Assembly (NCBI GenBank): GCA_021732785.1
Contig: JAKFUG010000081.1
Location: forward strand, 1-42,375
From: Planctomycetaceae bacterium
Lineage (GTDB): Bacteria > Planctomycetota > Planctomycetia > Planctomycetales > Planctomycetaceae
DNA: 42,375 nt
Direction: 5' to 3'
Part shown: positions 28,401 through 38,320 of the stretch, one piece after another
Numbering within the stretch: the stretch's first letter is position 1
How the letters are laid out: every line of letters begins with the position of its first letter
Position numbers and translations under genes: made by a program
Notes under the pieces: model-generated
What the model was told of the DNA's origin: nothing
Seen by the model: the letters and a program-made list of their open reading frames with translations, nothing else
The model's database searches: none

Positions 28401-28985
28401 GGCGAGCAGCAGCAGGCATTCCTTGGCCTTTTCCTGCAACGTGGTTCCGGAAAGATGACCGCAAATCCGGTCGGCCAGTTGCAGAGAATCTTCGACTTCA
28501 CCCTTCTCTGCTTCCAATAGCGTCAGCGCCATTTCAGCGAAGCGCACCTCCGGATCGGACCGCTCCGGCATCGCCGTCAGCAGCCGATGGACTTCCGTGT
28601 CGAGCTGCTGAAACGATTCGTCGTCGGTGGCGGCTTCACCGAACCGCTTGAAGACCCGCGTCCGCAGAAAATCCTGTTTGAACTGAAAAATCCGCTCGAT
28701 GGATTTCGTTTCGTCCGCAAGTTGCTGCACGTCCGGAATGATGTGAAAGAGCTGCGCGAAGAACTCGCCGACGACCCCCGCGACCTCCATCAAGACTTCC
28801 GACTGCTGCGGTCGCGGCAGCGACTCTTCGGCGGCGGCAAAGCGTTCTTCAATGCCCGCGTGACGCTGTGACGCGAACGTCCAAAATTCGGTGTGCAAGT
28901 CCCGTAACCGCAAGGGTTCATACAGATCCGCAAACGAAAAGCCCGCGATGCCCAGTGCAAAATCATCCGTAACGTTGCCGGTCAT
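25416..28985 (-). CDS. Fused GltD-like/PyrK-like iron-sulfur flavoprotein (NfnSL-like)
   Basis: This cytoplasmic protein has 1189 residues. Residues 1-265 are helical and unrecognised. Residues 270-375 resemble the [4Fe-4S] domain of GltD (C274, C277, C285, C308; then C340, C348, C351, C355). An FAD/NAD(P) oxidoreductase domain follows with VVGLGPAGYTL (412-422) and VIGGGLTAIDTA (586-597). Residues 880-1160 resemble the PyrK/ferredoxin-reductase fold, with a nucleotide-binding LLVGGGLGNAV (about 980-990) and a C-terminal Cys cluster (C1120, C1126, C1129, C1148, possibly C1157) fitting a [2Fe-2S] site. The order matches NfnL plus NfnS, the electron-bifurcating ferredoxin-NADP/NADH transhydrogenase, as one chain. 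Electron bifurcation is inference; a simpler NAD(P)H-ferredoxin or glutamate-synthase-like role is possible. It is probably monocistronic. Confidence 0.85.
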   Translation of the reverse strand: MTGNVTDDFALGIAGFSFADLYEPLRLRDLHTEFWTFASQRHAGIEERFAAAEESLPRPQQSEVLMEVAGVVGEFFAQLFHIIPDVQQLADETKSIERIFQFKQDFLRTRVFKRFGEAATDDESFQQLDTEVHRLLTAMPERSDPEVRFAEMALTLLEAEKGEVEDSLQLADRICGHLSGTTLQEKAKECLLLLADWCVQVNATPERRQQVAGWVSFVRPHNLDYEHLVQITRPDESLPEAIMGPPEHRRQRDGFQLTDPRMSRKEYLREIDYCIICHPREKDSCSHGLNDKSGNRTRNPLGIPLAGCPLEERISEMHELRKHGNAIAALAMVMLDNPMCPGTGHRICNDCMKGCIFQKQDPVNIPQAETGVVSDVLALPYGFEIYSLLTRFNPINHRRPYALPYNGADVLVVGLGPAGYTLSHYLANDGFGVVGIDGLKLEPVAEALTGRDRAHPTPIRDFSTLKEQLDERILAGFGGVSEYGITVRWDKTFLAVMYLTLLRRRNVRFFGGVRFGGTLELEDAWKLGFRHVALATGAGKPTVVPMKNNVARGIRTASDFLMALQLTGAFKKSSLASLQVRLPGIVIGGGLTAIDTATEMLAYYPVQVEKTLEQFEQLSATSGEETVWKMCDPEETEILQTFLQHGLAVRKEREHARALGRKPDLAGLCESWGGVSLVYRKRMVDSPAYRLNHEEVAKALEEGIRFVENLSPTEALSDEYGAVSAMKFKRADGQEVTLPARAVCFAAGTTPNTVIEREMPGTFLFDKDGKFFQKHRAVANGSGWKLEATNDATRDAFFLSHEYDGRFVSFYGDNHPDYAGNVVKAMASAKHGALQVARLFDHEITTAETQPALMERFESLTRTLDEALVPRVVEVRRLTKTIIEVVVQARYAARKFRPGQFYRLQNYESHASVVNGVRLTLEGIALTGAWVDLEKDQLGLIVLEMGVSSRLCAQLKPGEPIVVMGPTGTPSETPTGETVLLVGGGLGNAVLFSIGKELRDRGSRVLYFAGYRGKEDMFLQESIEQATDEVVWAVDRGDAILPRRPQDKTFVGNIVLALTAYADGTIPGSRDVLLSDVDRIIAIGSDRMMAAVAAARHTSLQPYFKPGHIGIASINSMMQCMMKEVCGQCLQQHVDPVTKEPTEVVFSCFNQDQPMDCVDFGNLRQRLKTNSLSEKLANRYLDVLIAKAE

Positions 28986-29158
28986 TGAAGAGTCCTGAGC
29001 GAATGCTGGTCAATCCGTCGAGAGCAGTCGCACGATTCTCGACCGACCGGGGACCAGACGTCAATGGTGTGACGACGATGCCTGTAGTGATCGTTAGATT
29101 TCCTTGGCCGAACAGTCCGTGATCGCCGATAACGGACTCGTCCACGCACCGCCCTCGC

Positions 29159-29167
29159 TGCTATACT
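29159..29167 (+). promoter_or_regulatory. Probable extended -10 promoter of the DUF1501 operon
   Basis: TGCTATACT is a TG-N-TATACT extended -10 box with five of six matches to TATAAT. No good -35 box is seen at the right distance, as is usual for extended -10 promoters. Transcription would begin near 29174, about 34 bases before the GTG at 29208. A small hairpin (AGTCCGT at 29114-29120 with ACGGACT at 29132-29138) lies just upstream. Confidence 0.5.
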
Positions 29168-29207
29168 GGGCGCGCTGTCAGGAATTGGAATCGAGACCGT
29201 TTGTGGA

Positions 29208-30632
29208 GTGCAGGCCTTGTTCTCTTCGACACCCTCGCAGAAGTCTCCGGATCGCAGCGGCTGTTCCGGCTTTCGTTCGCTGCTGTCTCGCCGGCAATCG
29301 ATTCAGGCGGGCGTGCTCGGCGGGCTTGGTCTGTCGCTGGGCGATCTGTTGCGCATGGAAGGCCGCGCGGACGATACCGCCACGCAGGCATTTTCCGCGG
29401 CAGGCTCCACTGGAAAGCTGATTCCCAAAACGTTGAGCGTGATTCAACTCCATCTCGGCGGGGGATGGCCGCAGCAGGAATCGCTCGATCCCAAGCCCGA
29501 AGCGCCGGTCGAATACCGCGGTTCATTCGGCGTCACGAAGACCCGCAACGGCGATGTCTTCAGCGACAATTTTCCGCGCACCGCCGCCATTGCCGACAAG
29601 GTGACGGTCATTCGCAGTCTGGTCGGACGCATCCCCGATCACCAGCAGGCGACATATCACCTCTTCACGGGCTACACGCCGACCGCGGTCATCGATTACC
29701 CGCAAATGGGGGCGATTGTTTCGCACGAACTCGGCGGCCGCGGCGAACTTCCGCCGTACATCGCCATTCCGAACAATCACAGTTTTGCCGGCAGCACCGG
29801 GTTTTTGAGCAGCACGTACGCGGCCTTCGATCTCAATGCCGATCCCGGTCAAAAGGGTTTCAAGGTCCGCGATTTTTCGATTCCGGACGGTGTCTCGGCA
29901 GAACGATTTGAACGCCGCCGTTCTGCACGCGAGATTGTCGAGAAGCAGATTCGCCGTCTGGAAGCCGATCCGACGACGCTCGACACGATGGACGATTTCT
30001 ACAAGCGGGCCTACACGCTGCTCACGTCGTCACAAGCCCAAGCCGCATTCACGTTGGACGGCGAAACCGAAGAAATGATGCAGCTCTACGGTCGCGATGT
30101 CGTCGGTCTTCGAGGACCGGACAATCGCTTCCATCCCAAGGGGTTGGCCGAGCGGTTGATCCTTGCACGGCGGCTCGTGGAAGCCGGGACGCGGTTTGTC
30201 ACGGTGACTTACGGTTCCTGGGATTCCCATGTCGACGTCCGTGGCAATTGTCTCGACCAGATGCCGGCGCTCGATCACGCGATCGCCGGGCTGGTGACCG
30301 ATCTGGCGCAGCGCGGTCTGCTCGACACCACGCTCTTCTGGGTGACGACGGAATTTGGTCGCACGCCGAAAGTCAATTCGACCAATGGTCGCGATCATTG
30401 GGCACGTTGCTATTCCAACTTACTGGCCGGCGGTGGGTTCGCCAAGGGCTTGATCTACGGTGCCAGCGACGCGACCGCGGCCGAACCGGCTCGCGACGCC
30501 GTGCCGCTCGAAGATCTCCTGTTCACGATCTATCACCAACTGGGGATCGACGCCGACAAGGAACTCGTCGCCTTCGGGACACGGCCGATCGAAATCGTGA
30601 AGAGCGGCAAGCTCGTCAAGGGACTGATCTGA
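29208..30632 (+). CDS. DUF1501 protein, Tat-exported (2)
   Basis: The protein has 474 residues from the GTG at 29208. The N-terminus carries a Tat signal ([20 protein letters not shown], residues 27-46). Family blocks are present: [20 protein letters not shown], a [15 protein letters not shown] segment, [37 protein letters not shown] and [20 protein letters not shown]. The W-D-x-H and G-R-D-H motifs are the likely metal-site positions of the sulfatase-like fold. Reaction unknown. It heads a four-gene operon, with 52 bases to the next start, and differs clearly from the DUF1501 protein at 20794-22242. Confidence 0.9.
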   Translation: MQALFSSTPSQKSPDRSGCSGFRSLLSRRQSIQAGVLGGLGLSLGDLLRMEGRADDTATQAFSAAGSTGKLIPKTLSVIQLHLGGGWPQQESLDPKPEAPVEYRGSFGVTKTRNGDVFSDNFPRTAAIADKVTVIRSLVGRIPDHQQATYHLFTGYTPTAVIDYPQMGAIVSHELGGRGELPPYIAIPNNHSFAGSTGFLSSTYAAFDLNADPGQKGFKVRDFSIPDGVSAERFERRRSAREIVEKQIRRLEADPTTLDTMDDFYKRAYTLLTSSQAQAAFTLDGETEEMMQLYGRDVVGLRGPDNRFHPKGLAERLILARRLVEAGTRFVTVTYGSWDSHVDVRGNCLDQMPALDHAIAGLVTDLAQRGLLDTTLFWVTTEFGRTPKVNSTNGRDHWARCYSNLLAGGGFAKGLIYGASDATAAEPARDAVPLEDLLFTIYHQLGIDADKELVAFGTRPIEIVKSGKLVKGLI

Positions 30633-30684
30633 TTTTCGACGCACAGGCAATCCAGCGATCTCGTGCGAGAAAGTGTAAGACGAC

Positions 30685-33168
30685 ATGGCGAAGTGGCGAT
30701 TGAACGTGCGCACGGTTGGGCTCTTTTCGACGATTCTGGTCCTGGTCAACACAGCCACGGTGGCAGCGGGGGCGATGCTGCTGCACATTGCCAGCACGAT
30801 GCCCCGCGTGGCGCAGCGCGGGACCACCGTCGAGGTCACCATTCAGGGAATCTGCCTGAAGGACGCTCAGGAGATTGTCTTTTATCGGCCGGGCATTCGC
30901 GCGGTGAAGATCGAGGCATTGCCGAATCTTCCCCATCCGATTGGTTTGATGCACGGCGGCCGGATCGAAGAACAAATCCGTTGTCAGTGGGAAATCGCCG
31001 CCGATTGTGAACCCGGCGAATATCCGTTTCGGATCCGCACAAAGACCGAACTCACATCGCTGGGAACGTTTCATGTTTCACCGTTTCCGTGTCTCGACGA
31101 GAACGAGACCGGTGAAAAGGCGAACGATACGCTCGCCACGGCGATGGACGTCCCGTTGAATGTGACCGTCCGCGGCCGCATGGGACCGAGTGCCCGCGGC
31201 GATGTGGATCTCTACCGCGTGCCGGTCACCGCCGGGCAACGGCTCTCGGTGGAAGTCGATTCCGTGCGCATCGCCGATACGCACTACGGCGGTTCCGAAA
31301 ATGATCTGGCCGTTCGGATTCTCGATGACGCGGGGAAAGAACTCGCAGCCAACGACGATAATCCGCTGCATCTGCAAGACCCGGTGGCATCCGTCAAGAT
31401 TCCGCGCGATGGCTTTGCCTATGTGGAAGTGCAGCGGTCCCTCTTCGTGCCGCATGACAAGGTTTACACGGTTCATATTGGGGCGAATGCACGGCCTCTG
31501 GTTGCCTATCCGCTCGGTGGTCCCGCGGGGACAACACAATCTGTGACGCTGCTCGGCGATCCGCTTGGTGAATCTGTGGGAAAAATTGCCATTCCAACCA
31601 CCACCGGCTCGTTCGCTTTTTTCGGTGATGCCCCTTCCGCCATCTCGCTCCGTTCGAGTCCGTATCCCAATGTGCTGGAAGACCCAATGGCCGCGGAGAC
31701 GCGCGTCGAACGGTTGCCCGCGGCATTGAATGGCCGGATTGATCGCCGCGATGACGTCGATGCCTTTCGGGTCCCTGTGAAATCAGGCGAACGGTATCGC
31801 GTTCGGGTCTATGCCGCGGCATTGGGTTCGCCGATTGATCCGAAACTTGTCATCCGTTCGGTCAACGCGAATGGTGAAGCCGGGCCGGTGGAAATCGAAC
31901 AGGACGATTGCCGCTTGCCGGATCGAGACATCTTCGGCACGTCGTTCCGCAGCGGCGGCGGTTTGAAAGAAATCCTCGACCCGTCGGTCATCTGGGAACC
32001 CAAAGCCGACGGTGATTACCGGATCGAAATCGAAGACACCAGCGGGTCCGCTGGCCCGACGGCGGTTTACCGGATCGAAGTGGAACCCGTCATCAACGCC
32101 GTGCATACGCTGCTGGCCAGCACCGCGTTCGATTGGGAAGAGTGCATGCGAACCAGTGCGCTCACGGTCCCGCAAGGAAATCGCTGGACGGTGAATCTCA
32201 GTCTGCCGCAAGGTCTGGGAAACAACTATCGTGGTGAACTCGATCTCGTCGCCCACGGTCTGCAGGACGGCGTGCGATTGATCGCTGGTCGTGTTCCCGC
32301 AGGACGGACACTCTGGCCGATTCAATTTGAAGCGGATGCTGCAGCGCGTCCTTCGGCGTCACTCATTTCCATCGAAGCGAAACCCGTTGACGCCCAGGAA
32401 AAGCTGGAAAGTCGTTCGCAGCAGGCCATCCCGTTCATCAATCACTCCGGCGGCGATGCGTGGCGAACCGTACGGCTTGACGGCTTTGTCCTCGCAGTGA
32501 CGGAACCGGCTCCGTTTCATGTCGAGATCAGCCCCCCACCGGCGGCACTCGTGCGTGGCGGCGAACTTGCGATTCCGCTGAAGATCCACCGCCGTTCGGG
32601 CTTCAACGAACCGGTTGAATTCCAGTGTGACTGGGTGTCGCCGGGCGTTTCGGTTCAACCCGCGACCCTCATTCCTGCTGGTGAAACCGACGCCGTGCTG
32701 CGAGTGACCAGCGAGTTGAATGCGCCGTTGGGAAAATGTCCGCTCGTCGTAAGTGTGAGTACCGTGCGCGACGATCTCGATGCGTACCTCGGCACCGGTC
32801 GCATTCGGGTCTCATCCGCGATGGTCGATCTCACCATCGCCGAACCGTTTGTGGAACTCGCCAGTCAGCCCGAAAGCGTGCGGCGTGGCGAACGCAAGCG
32901 ATATGTCTGGTCGGTGAAGCACAAGAGTCCGTTTGCGGGGCAGGCCCAGGTGAAGCTGCTGGGTCTGCCGAAAGGGGTCGCGGTGATCGACCCGCAACCG
33001 CTGCTCAACAGCGAGTCGCAGGAAATCGCCTTTGAAATTGAAGCGACCGAGGAAGCCCTGCTCGGCAGCGTCCGCGGCGTCTCGTGCGAAATCCGCGTGC
33101 AAGCCGCCGGACAGGAAATTCGTCAACGCGCCGGTAACGGCACCTTGCGCATCGATCCGAAACTGTAG
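30685..33168 (+). CDS. Exported protein with PPC (pre-peptidase C-terminal) domains
   Basis: The protein has 827 residues. A signal peptide (about residues 8-28) precedes an IPT/TIG-like strand-rich module (about 38-120, PRVAQRGTTVEVTIQGICLK). A PPC domain covers about 135-265 (NETGEKANDTLATA, GDVDLYRVPVTAGQRLSVEV, then VEVQRS) and a second one about 340-475 (DVDAFRVPVKSGERYRVRVY). The C-terminal third has further Ig-like modules. No protease or other catalytic motif is visible, so it is probably a binding or surface protein. It is the second gene of the operon, 23 bases before the next start. Confidence 0.82.
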   Translation: MAKWRLNVRTVGLFSTILVLVNTATVAAGAMLLHIASTMPRVAQRGTTVEVTIQGICLKDAQEIVFYRPGIRAVKIEALPNLPHPIGLMHGGRIEEQIRCQWEIAADCEPGEYPFRIRTKTELTSLGTFHVSPFPCLDENETGEKANDTLATAMDVPLNVTVRGRMGPSARGDVDLYRVPVTAGQRLSVEVDSVRIADTHYGGSENDLAVRILDDAGKELAANDDNPLHLQDPVASVKIPRDGFAYVEVQRSLFVPHDKVYTVHIGANARPLVAYPLGGPAGTTQSVTLLGDPLGESVGKIAIPTTTGSFAFFGDAPSAISLRSSPYPNVLEDPMAAETRVERLPAALNGRIDRRDDVDAFRVPVKSGERYRVRVYAAALGSPIDPKLVIRSVNANGEAGPVEIEQDDCRLPDRDIFGTSFRSGGGLKEILDPSVIWEPKADGDYRIEIEDTSGSAGPTAVYRIEVEPVINAVHTLLASTAFDWEECMRTSALTVPQGNRWTVNLSLPQGLGNNYRGELDLVAHGLQDGVRLIAGRVPAGRTLWPIQFEADAAARPSASLISIEAKPVDAQEKLESRSQQAIPFINHSGGDAWRTVRLDGFVLAVTEPAPFHVEISPPPAALVRGGELAIPLKIHRRSGFNEPVEFQCDWVSPGVSVQPATLIPAGETDAVLRVTSELNAPLGKCPLVVSVSTVRDDLDAYLGTGRIRVSSAMVDLTIAEPFVELASQPESVRRGERKRYVWSVKHKSPFAGQAQVKLLGLPKGVAVIDPQPLLNSESQEIAFEIEATEEALLGSVRGVSCEIRVQAAGQEIRQRAGNGTLRIDPKL

Positions 33169-33191
33169 CTCTTTATCGAAGTGGCCCGCGC

Positions 33192-35426
33192 ATGTGGATT
33201 CGTAATCTCACCGTCATCATCTGTGTGATGGTATCCCTCTTTTCGGTCAGTGCCGTTCATGCGGACACACCGACCGATGCCGCTCAGGTGCCCGGTTTTC
33301 GGCGTGATGTGATGCCGATTTTCTTTCGCGCGGGATGCAACTCCGGAACGTGTCACGGTTCCGCCCGCGGTAAAGACGGGTTCATGCTGTCGCTGTTCGG
33401 TTATGACACCAAGGGCGACTACGAGCGCGTCGTCAACGAGATAGTCGGCCGCCGTGTGAACGTGGCCGTGCCGGAACAGAGCCTCCTCTTATTGAAGGCG
33501 ACGGGTTCCGTCCCACACACCGGGGGCAAACTTTTTAATCGTGACAGTGAATACTATCAGACGCTGTTGAACTGGATCGCCGCCGGTGCGCCGGACGATG
33601 CCGGCAATGTCGCGGCCACGGTGGAGGTCGTGCTTTCTCACGAGCGAATGTTGTTCGAACGTGCCGATGCGGGCGAATCGCTGAAAGTGACCGCCCGCGA
33701 CAGCGATGGGGCCGCGCGCGATGTCACAAAACTCGCGCGATTCTTCTCGAATAATGAAAGCGTGGCGAAGATTGATGTCGATGGTCGCGTGACGGCGGTT
33801 GGCCCGGGGGATACCCACGTCTTTGCCCGGTTCGGTCGGTTCACGGTGGGCGTGGAAGTGATCGTGCTTCCGCCCGCCGCCGATTTTGTCTGGCCCAATC
33901 CCACCCCGGCGAATTTCATCGATCAACTGGTTTTCGACCGTTTACAGAAGCTGCGGATCGCCCCGTCTGAAGTGTGCGACGACGAAACGTTTCTGCGACG
34001 GATCACGCTCGATCTCGTTGCCCGACCGCCAACCATCGATGAATATCGGAGTTTCATCGCCGATACCCGGGCCAACAAGCGGGCGGTGAAGATCGACCAA
34101 CTTCTCGCCGATGACGCTTTCGCCGATTACTGGACGGCATTGTGGGCCGAACAACTCCGCGTGATCGGCGGCAACTATGCCCCGGTGGCGACCGATGTGA
34201 AAGCCGCCGACACATTCTATCAGTGGATCCGCAAGCAGATGCGCTCGGGCCGACCGCTCAACGAATTCGTCGCCGAGATGGTGGACGCGTCCGGCAGCAA
34301 TCTCACGAATGGTCCCGCCAATCTTTACACCATGCTGGTTCATAAACCCCAGTTTGATCCGAAAGCGTTCGCTGCCGATTTTTCACAAGTGTTTCTTGGT
34401 GTGCAGATTCAATGCGCGGAATGTCATAACCATCCGTTCGATCGGTGGTCGCAGGACGATTACTACGGCTTCGTGAGCTTCTTCACCGGCATGAAACGCA
34501 AACCCGGTGTCGAACCGCGCGAACGCCGCATCTACTGTGACACGTCCGCTCCGCCCGCCCGGCATGTGGTCGATGGACGCCCCATGCCCGCCCGCGTGCT
34601 GGGTGGTGTCGAACCGGTTCCTGCTGGCGGTGATCCACGCACGGCGTTGGCTCAATGGCTCACATCGCCCGCCAATGAACTCTTCAGCCGAAATCTTGCC
34701 AACCGCATCTGGGCGCAATTGCTGGGCCGCGGTGTCATCGAACCGGTGGATGATGTCCGGGCGAGCAACCCGCCGGTGAATGGGCCGTTGCTTGAGGCAT
34801 TATCGCAGCGGCTTGTCGATGCCAAGTTTGATCTGCGGAGCCTCGTGCGGGACATCTGCAATTCCAAGGTTTACCAGTTGAGTGTCCAGCCGAATGCGTC
34901 CAATGCACGGGATCTGCGGCAGTTCTCGCATGGCCATTTGCGACGGTTGCGGGCCGATGTGCTGCTCGATTCCGTGGTCGTGGTGACCGGGGTCACCCGG
35001 CGGTTCAGCGGCTTTCCCGACGGCACGCGGGCGATCGAATACTATCCGCGCGAATCGGGAGACACGGAAGGGCCGCACTTCGGCGATCCCTTTTTTGCAA
35101 CGTTCGGCCGTTCGAGTCGCGGCACCATTTGCGCGTGCGAAACCAAGAAGGAGCCCACGCTGTCGCAGGCGCTGCATCTCGCCGTCGGAGATACTGTCCG
35201 CGATCGACTGGGCTCAAGCGGCGAACTCCAAAAGTTGCTGACCAAAGACGCGACACCGGATGCGATCATTGAAGAACTTTTCATTCGCTCGCTGTGTCGT
35301 CGTCCCACTGGCGAAGAATTGGCGGCCATGCGAGTGCTGGTGAATGACTCCGGGAAAGATCGCACCGTCTATGAAGATATTTTCTGGAGTCTGCTCAACT
35401 CGTCCGAGTTCGGCTTCAACCATTAA
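33192..35426 (+). CDS. Big2-DUF1549-DUF1553 exported protein with CX4CH motif
   Basis: The protein has 744 residues. A signal peptide (residues 1-24, ending VHA) precedes a short cytochrome-like region with GCNSGTCHG (C49, C54, H55), a spacing of CX4CH instead of CXXCH. A bacterial Ig-like Big2 domain follows at about 145-226 ([13 protein letters not shown]...[11 protein letters not shown]). DUF1549 spans about 242-430 and contains a canonical [12 protein letters not shown] (C408, C411, H412), and DUF1553 spans about 490-735 ([20 protein letters not shown]). It resembles the minus-strand protein at 22255-24993 but lacks the tandem PSCyt1 domains and has Big2 instead. It is co-transcribed with its neighbours. 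Confidence 0.88.
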   Translation: MWIRNLTVIICVMVSLFSVSAVHADTPTDAAQVPGFRRDVMPIFFRAGCNSGTCHGSARGKDGFMLSLFGYDTKGDYERVVNEIVGRRVNVAVPEQSLLLLKATGSVPHTGGKLFNRDSEYYQTLLNWIAAGAPDDAGNVAATVEVVLSHERMLFERADAGESLKVTARDSDGAARDVTKLARFFSNNESVAKIDVDGRVTAVGPGDTHVFARFGRFTVGVEVIVLPPAADFVWPNPTPANFIDQLVFDRLQKLRIAPSEVCDDETFLRRITLDLVARPPTIDEYRSFIADTRANKRAVKIDQLLADDAFADYWTALWAEQLRVIGGNYAPVATDVKAADTFYQWIRKQMRSGRPLNEFVAEMVDASGSNLTNGPANLYTMLVHKPQFDPKAFAADFSQVFLGVQIQCAECHNHPFDRWSQDDYYGFVSFFTGMKRKPGVEPRERRIYCDTSAPPARHVVDGRPMPARVLGGVEPVPAGGDPRTALAQWLTSPANELFSRNLANRIWAQLLGRGVIEPVDDVRASNPPVNGPLLEALSQRLVDAKFDLRSLVRDICNSKVYQLSVQPNASNARDLRQFSHGHLRRLRADVLLDSVVVVTGVTRRFSGFPDGTRAIEYYPRESGDTEGPHFGDPFFATFGRSSRGTICACETKKEPTLSQALHLAVGDTVRDRLGSSGELQKLLTKDATPDAIIEELFIRSLCRRPTGEELAAMRVLVNDSGKDRTVYEDIFWSLLNSSEFGFNH

Positions 35427-35481
35427 GCGCGTGGCCCACGCGGCAAACGAATCGGTCCGGATCATCGTCGGAAGCATTCTG

Positions 35482-36915
35482 ATGACTCGATTGTCTGCAT
35501 TATTTCATGGGTTGGCGACGGCAACGGTGCTTTCGTCCCTGATGCCTTTCGTTCACGGCGACGAGCCCAAGCCGACAACTTACGACGATCACGTCGCGGC
35601 CATTTTCAAACGGCATTGCCTGCAATGTCATGGCGATGCGAAGCAGGAATCGGGACTCAATCTGGCGAATTACGCCGCGGTGATGAAAGGGGGCAGCGGC
35701 GGTGCAGTCGTGGTTTCGGGGCGATCCAGCGGGAGCCGGTTGTTTCAGGCGATCACGGCCGAAGACCCCGCCGAGCGGATGCCGCCAAATAACGATGCTC
35801 TGCCGAAGGAACAGGTCGCGCTGATCAAGGCGTGGATCGACACCGGTCTGCGGCAGAATTCCGGTAGTGCCGCGGCACCCACCCGCACGCTTGGCTTCAC
35901 GCCGACAAAAGCCATGCAGTTCGATGGACCCCCGCCGATGCCCGGCAAGTTGCCGGACGTGGAAGCGATGAAAACGACGCGACCGTTTCCCATTCTCGCG
36001 CTCGCCGCCAGTCCACGGGCCCCGCTGGTGGCCGCCGCCGCTTACGAACGCGTGGATTTACTTGATCCCACGACGCGCCGGGTGTTGGGATCGCTCGCGT
36101 TTCCCGAGGGTGAACCACACGGGCTTCGTTTCAGTCGTTCGGGCGGCGTGTTGCTCGTCGCCGGTGGACGACCGGTGCAGAACGGACGGGTCGTGTTATT
36201 CGATGTTGCCACCGGCAAACGGCTGGCGGAACTCGGCGACGAACCGGACGTGGTGATGGCCGCGGACATCTCGCCCGATGAAAGCCGTGTGGCGATTGGC
36301 GGCAGTGGTCGCGTGGTCAAATTGTTGTCGACCATCGATGGGAAAGTTTTAGATGTGTTGGTGAAGCACACCGACTGGATCACCGCGCTGGCGTTCAGTC
36401 CCGACGGCAAGTTGCTCGCGACGGGGGATCGGGCCGGCAATATCCAGTTGTGGGACGCCGTGAGCGGCGGCATCGTGTTGCCGCTCGCCGAGCACAAAGC
36501 CGCCGTTCGTGGGCTGTCATGGCGATCCGACAGCGAAGTGCTCGCCTCGTGCGCGGACGATGGCCAAATCGTCTGGTGGAACGTCGGCAAAGGTTGGCCC
36601 GCGATGTCGAAAGCCGACGCCCATCCCCCGCGTCGTCCGTCCGGTGTGTACGGCAAGATCCCCAACGGCGTGCTCGATGCTTCCTTCGGCCCGCGCGGCG
36701 AACTCGTCACCACCGGCCGCGATCAGGTGGTGCGCTTATGGTCGGCCGACGGAACCGAAATGAAAGCCTTCCCCATGGAATCCGCTTCCGATCGGTCACC
36801 GGCATCACGCATCGGTGTGATGCCCCTGCGAGCCGTCATCAGCTTCGACGGCAAGACCGTGGTGAGTGGTGATTCCGCCGGCATGGTTCGCAGTTGGCCA
36901 ATTGTTTCTGAATAG
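35482..36915 (+). CDS. Exported PSCyt1 cytochrome with WD40 repeats
   Basis: The protein has 477 residues from the ATG at 35482, which has GGAAG about ten bases upstream and starts a signal peptide ([20 protein letters not shown], cleavage near VHG). A PSCyt1 domain follows, with CLQCH (C46, C49, H50) and a candidate axial Met in ERMPP (M100). From about residue 165 to the end are six or so WD40-like blades, for example [20 protein letters not shown] (then WD) and [13 protein letters not shown] longer frame from 35344 overlaps the previous gene and lacks a signal at its start. It is the last gene of the operon, 55 bases after the third. Its stop lies 14 bases from the convergent Gfo/Idh gene. 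Confidence 0.9.
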   Translation: MTRLSALFHGLATATVLSSLMPFVHGDEPKPTTYDDHVAAIFKRHCLQCHGDAKQESGLNLANYAAVMKGGSGGAVVVSGRSSGSRLFQAITAEDPAERMPPNNDALPKEQVALIKAWIDTGLRQNSGSAAAPTRTLGFTPTKAMQFDGPPPMPGKLPDVEAMKTTRPFPILALAASPRAPLVAAAAYERVDLLDPTTRRVLGSLAFPEGEPHGLRFSRSGGVLLVAGGRPVQNGRVVLFDVATGKRLAELGDEPDVVMAADISPDESRVAIGGSGRVVKLLSTIDGKVLDVLVKHTDWITALAFSPDGKLLATGDRAGNIQLWDAVSGGIVLPLAEHKAAVRGLSWRSDSEVLASCADDGQIVWWNVGKGWPAMSKADAHPPRRPSGVYGKIPNGVLDASFGPRGELVTTGRDQVVRLWSADGTEMKAFPMESASDRSPASRIGVMPLRAVISFDGKTVVSGDSAGMVRSWPIVSE

Positions 36916-36929
36916 CCGCCGGCATCGAA

Positions 36930-38279
36930 TCATACGGCGTCCGGTTCGGGGTGAGTCCACGGTGCCCGGTACGGTCGACGGAGGCGGCGATTGGCTTCGT
37001 CGTCGTTGATGATGATCTGCCGGGTGGAATCCCACGCTAGCGAACGGTCCAGGTCCATCGAGACATTGGCGAGGATGCAGCTCGCCGTCGAAATGTGGCC
37101 TTCCTCAATATCCGCGACGGGCTTGCCGCGCGATTCCCGCGCGGCGAGCAGATCGCGCATGTGGCCCCGGATCGCGGGGGCGACATGTTTTTCGAGGTCC
37201 TTTTCGGTCTTGTCTTCGGGAAACTCTTCGAGTTCGAACACCACATCCTGATGAACGGCGTCACCCTTGCCGACGGGTGTGAAATCGAAACCGTTGACGC
37301 TGCACTTGAGCGTTCCCTTATCGCCGTAGATGGTGGCACCCCACGGGTACTTGGGATCGGCCGCGTGTCCGTAAGTGCGATGCTGCCAGACGACGGGCAA
37401 CGCGCCGAATTCAAACGTGGCGGTTTGCGTATCGCTGATGTTCGCCTTGCTGGCTTTCTCGACGAGAATGCCCCCGGAGGAACCGATGCGGTGCGGCCAG
37501 CCGAGATCGAGCATCCAGCGGACCATGTCGAGCATGTGAATGCACATATCGCCGACGATGCCGTTGCCGTACTCCATGAACGCTCGCCAGCGCCGCGGAT
37601 GGACGAGTGCATTGTACGGCCGCATCGGGGCAGGACCGGTCCAGAGATCGTAGTCGAAACCTTCCGGCGGCGCGGTGTCCGGCGGATTTTCGCGGGCCCG
37701 CATGTGGTAGTAGCAATAGATTTCCACGAGTCCAATCGTCCCCAGTTTTCCTTCGCGAACGATCTTGTCGCGTGCATCAATTAAATGCGGCGTGCTGCGG
37801 CGCTGCGTGCCGACTTGCACCACGCGGCCATACTTCCGCGCGGCCGCCAGAATGGCCTGCCCTTCGACGACATCCACGCTGATCGGCTTTTGTAGATAAA
37901 GATCGGCACCGGCTTTCATCGCGTCAATGGCGGCGAGCGCATGCCAATGATCGGGCGTGGCGATGAGCACCAGTTCCGGCTGCGATTGCTTGAGCAACTC
38001 GCGGTAATCGCGAAAGAGCGTGGGCGCTTTCTGCGACTTCTGCCGCTGTGCCACCATCGCCCCGGCTTCCGTCAGCATGTTCTGATCGACATCGCACAGG
38101 GCCACGACTTCGGCCGGAGAGACTTGCAGCAAACGGAACAGGTCCGCTTTGCCGTACCAGCCGCAGCCAATCAAGGCGACACGGACCGGCTTCGTTGGTG
38201 CTGCGGCGAAGATGCGCGGATTCAATGCGGCCAGACTCAATCCCGCGACACTCGAATGCAGGAACGTGCGACGATCCAT
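36930..38279 (-). CDS. Exported Gfo/Idh/MocA-family oxidoreductase (2)
   Basis: The protein has 449 residues from the ATG at 38279, where GGGAGAG lies 6-12 bases upstream. The Tat-like signal (MDRRTFLHSSVAGLSLAALN) precedes the Rossmann motif GCGWYG (38-43). The usual EKP motif is QKP here (130-132), a substitution seen in some exported members. Substrate-region motifs GTQRRSTPHLI and MCIHMLDMVRWMLDLGW follow. A longer frame to 38486 adds 69 residues without homology. It lies 41 bases downstream of the glycoside-hydrolase-like gene on the same strand, and the pair probably forms an operon for processing a sugar. The substrate is unknown. Confidence 0.9.
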   Translation of the reverse strand: MDRRTFLHSSVAGLSLAALNPRIFAAAPTKPVRVALIGCGWYGKADLFRLLQVSPAEVVALCDVDQNMLTEAGAMVAQRQKSQKAPTLFRDYRELLKQSQPELVLIATPDHWHALAAIDAMKAGADLYLQKPISVDVVEGQAILAAARKYGRVVQVGTQRRSTPHLIDARDKIVREGKLGTIGLVEIYCYYHMRARENPPDTAPPEGFDYDLWTGPAPMRPYNALVHPRRWRAFMEYGNGIVGDMCIHMLDMVRWMLDLGWPHRIGSSGGILVEKASKANISDTQTATFEFGALPVVWQHRTYGHAADPKYPWGATIYGDKGTLKCSVNGFDFTPVGKGDAVHQDVVFELEEFPEDKTEKDLEKHVAPAIRGHMRDLLAARESRGKPVADIEEGHISTASCILANVSMDLDRSLAWDSTRQIIINDDEANRRLRRPYRAPWTHPEPDAV

Positions 38280-38320
38280 GGCGACTCTCCCAGCAAGGAT
38301 GCGGATCAGCAGAGGTGACG

